Shown here in pieces: positions 63,411 to 64,000 of a stretch of DNA of 64,000 nt. How positions within the stretch are numbered: position 1 is the first letter of the stretch; every line of letters starts with the position of its first letter. This DNA is from Heliomicrobium undosum. Lineage in GTDB: Bacteria > Bacillota > Desulfitobacteriia > Heliobacteriales > Heliobacteriaceae. The notes under the pieces are model-generated. The model was not told the DNA's origin. It made no database searches and worked only from the letters and a program-made list of their open reading frames with translations. The stretch is taken from NCBI RefSeq assembly GCF_009877425.1, contig NZ_WXEY01000015.1, positions 16,833 through 80,832 on the forward strand. Direction: 5' to 3'. A program made the translations under genes and the position numbers.

Positions 63411-63926
63411 TTGATTATAAGGGAAGTACAGTTAGAATTTGACTTTACCGGCGCTTTGTCTGTCGAAAAACTAGACGAGCCTGGGCAGGAACATCCCAAA
63501 AAAATGAAATTTGTGGATTTTGTGGTAGAAACCGCTGATACTATATATCTAATTGAGGTTAAGGACCCTAGCAACACAAATACTCCGCCGAAAGAACTGA
63601 CGAGGTATGTGAAAATACTACGAAGCAATGAGTTGGTCGATGATATATTGGTTCCAAAGTGCCGTGACAGCTACACGTATTTACATTTGATGGATAGAGA
63701 TAATAAAAAATTTATATATATCGTACTCATTGCTCTTGAACGTTTGAATATAGATACATCACTATTGCCCGCAGTGACATCCAGACTGTCTGCCCGATTG
63801 AAAAGGGAAGGACATAAACCATGGAAACGAACGTACATATCAAGTTGTCAAATATTAGATTGCGAGCGGTGGAATAAATTAATGCCCTATAAGGTAAGAC
63901 GGGTTGTAGAACGGAACTTTTCCTGA
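63411..63926 (+). CDS. PD-(D/E)XK-like nuclease candidate paired with the ATPase
   Basis: This 171-residue protein has a TTG start that overlaps the ATPase stop by four bases. The segment KFVDFVVETADTIYLIEVKD contains Asp36, Glu49 and Lys51 in the D-x(n)-E-x-K arrangement of restriction-type nucleases. The basic C-terminus (RLSARLKREGHKPWKRTYIS) could bind nucleic acid. Fold assignment is by eye and moderately sure. ATPase plus small nuclease overlapping pairs are typical of phage-defence modules. Confidence 0.7.
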   Translation: MIIREVQLEFDFTGALSVEKLDEPGQEHPKKMKFVDFVVETADTIYLIEVKDPSNTNTPPKELTRYVKILRSNELVDDILVPKCRDSYTYLHLMDRDNKKFIYIVLIALERLNIDTSLLPAVTSRLSARLKREGHKPWKRTYISSCQILDCERWNKLMPYKVRRVVERNFS

Positions 63927-63934
63927 ATAAACAG

Positions 63935-63966
63935 AAACCGCCTGGTTAAAGGGCGGTTTTGTTTTC
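63935..63966 (+). terminator. Rho-independent terminator after the nuclease gene
   Basis: AAACCGCC pairs with GGCGGTTT around nine bases, followed by TTGTTTTCT. It marks the end of the two-gene module. Confidence 0.88.
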
Positions 63967-64000
63967 TACACAAGCTAAGTTTGGAATCAAACCCCTATAG

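Larger units (their letters stand above)
61058..63414 (+). pseudogene. AAA (AAA15-like) ATPase gene interrupted by an insertion sequence
   Basis: The 5' part (61058-61223) encodes FTRLQADNFSAFDNIDLSFS and the Walker A GRNGTGKT (residues 31-38). The 3' part (62561-63414) encodes the signature region, Walker B VIFWDEPEANLNPQM and the switch segment VFVATHD. Joining base 61223 to 62561 (removing the element and one repeat copy) gives one uninterrupted frame of 339 codons through TGKLE-SYIDKM. In the present state the 5' piece stops at 61240 inside the element. It is an OLD/AAA15-like ATPase, probably the sensor or motor of a two-gene system with the nuclease overlapping its stop. Confidence 0.9.

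Noticed and set aside
62575..63414. Independent gene starting at the ATG at 62575
   Set aside because: No ribosome site; joining across the insertion shows it is the 3' part of the interrupted ATPase.

Overview
The window looks like a chromosome segment of a motile, spore-forming-lineage Firmicute of the class Clostridia. The evidence is a PolC-type replicase, FliY beside FliM, a sigma-28 gene inside a single long fla/che operon, a YtvI-type membrane protein, strong AGGAGG ribosome sites with many TTG and GTG starts, and high G+C in the core. Gene order and G+C fit a heliobacterium (Heliobacterium/Heliomicrobium type), but no photosynthesis gene lies here, so that assignment is inference.

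Positions 1-25.6 kb are one plus-strand flagellar and chemotaxis superoperon with tight or overlapping genes: a MotE/YlxF-like protein (cut by the window edge), fliK, flgD, a TIGR02530-like gene, flgE, flbD, fliL, fliM, fliY, cheY, fliO, fliP, fliQ, fliR, flhB, flhA, flhF, flhG, cheB, cheA, cheW, cheD, fliA, and uncharacterised genes, including a SwrB-like one. Together they build the hook, C-ring and export gate, place the flagella, switch rotation and express the late genes.

Positions 25.6-44.8 kb are core housekeeping: rpsB, tsf, pyrH, frr, uppS, cdsA, a YtvI-type permease, dxr, rseP, ispG, proS, a family-2 glycosyltransferase, a PIN-PhoH ATPase, an MGDG-synthase-like glycosyltransferase and polC. 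The PolC lacks the proofreading exonuclease that normally interrupts its PHP domain.

From 44.8 kb the character changes to accessory DNA. Positions 45.3-47.0 kb hold a visibly AT-rich four-gene operon of unknown function between terminators. Positions 47.2-60.1 kb hold a striking natural-product locus: a divergent papain-like cysteine protease, then six tandem paralogous cobalamin-binding radical SAM enzymes, three on each side of one Nif11-type precursor peptide. Each enzyme ends in a PqqD/RRE-like winged helix. The precursor's tail carries three VG[L/I/V] units. This looks like a RiPP pathway with unusually many radical SAM enzymes for one substrate, with the protease as a candidate leader peptidase. 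A CBO0543-type membrane protein and a 50-residue protein follow.

Positions 61.0-63.9 kb hold a two-gene AAA ATPase plus PD-(D/E)XK-like nuclease module that resembles phage-defence pairs. Its ATPase is split by a complete 1329-bp ISL3-family insertion sequence flanked by an exact 8-bp target duplication. Removing the element and one repeat restores the reading frame. No rRNA, tRNA or CRISPR array was seen.
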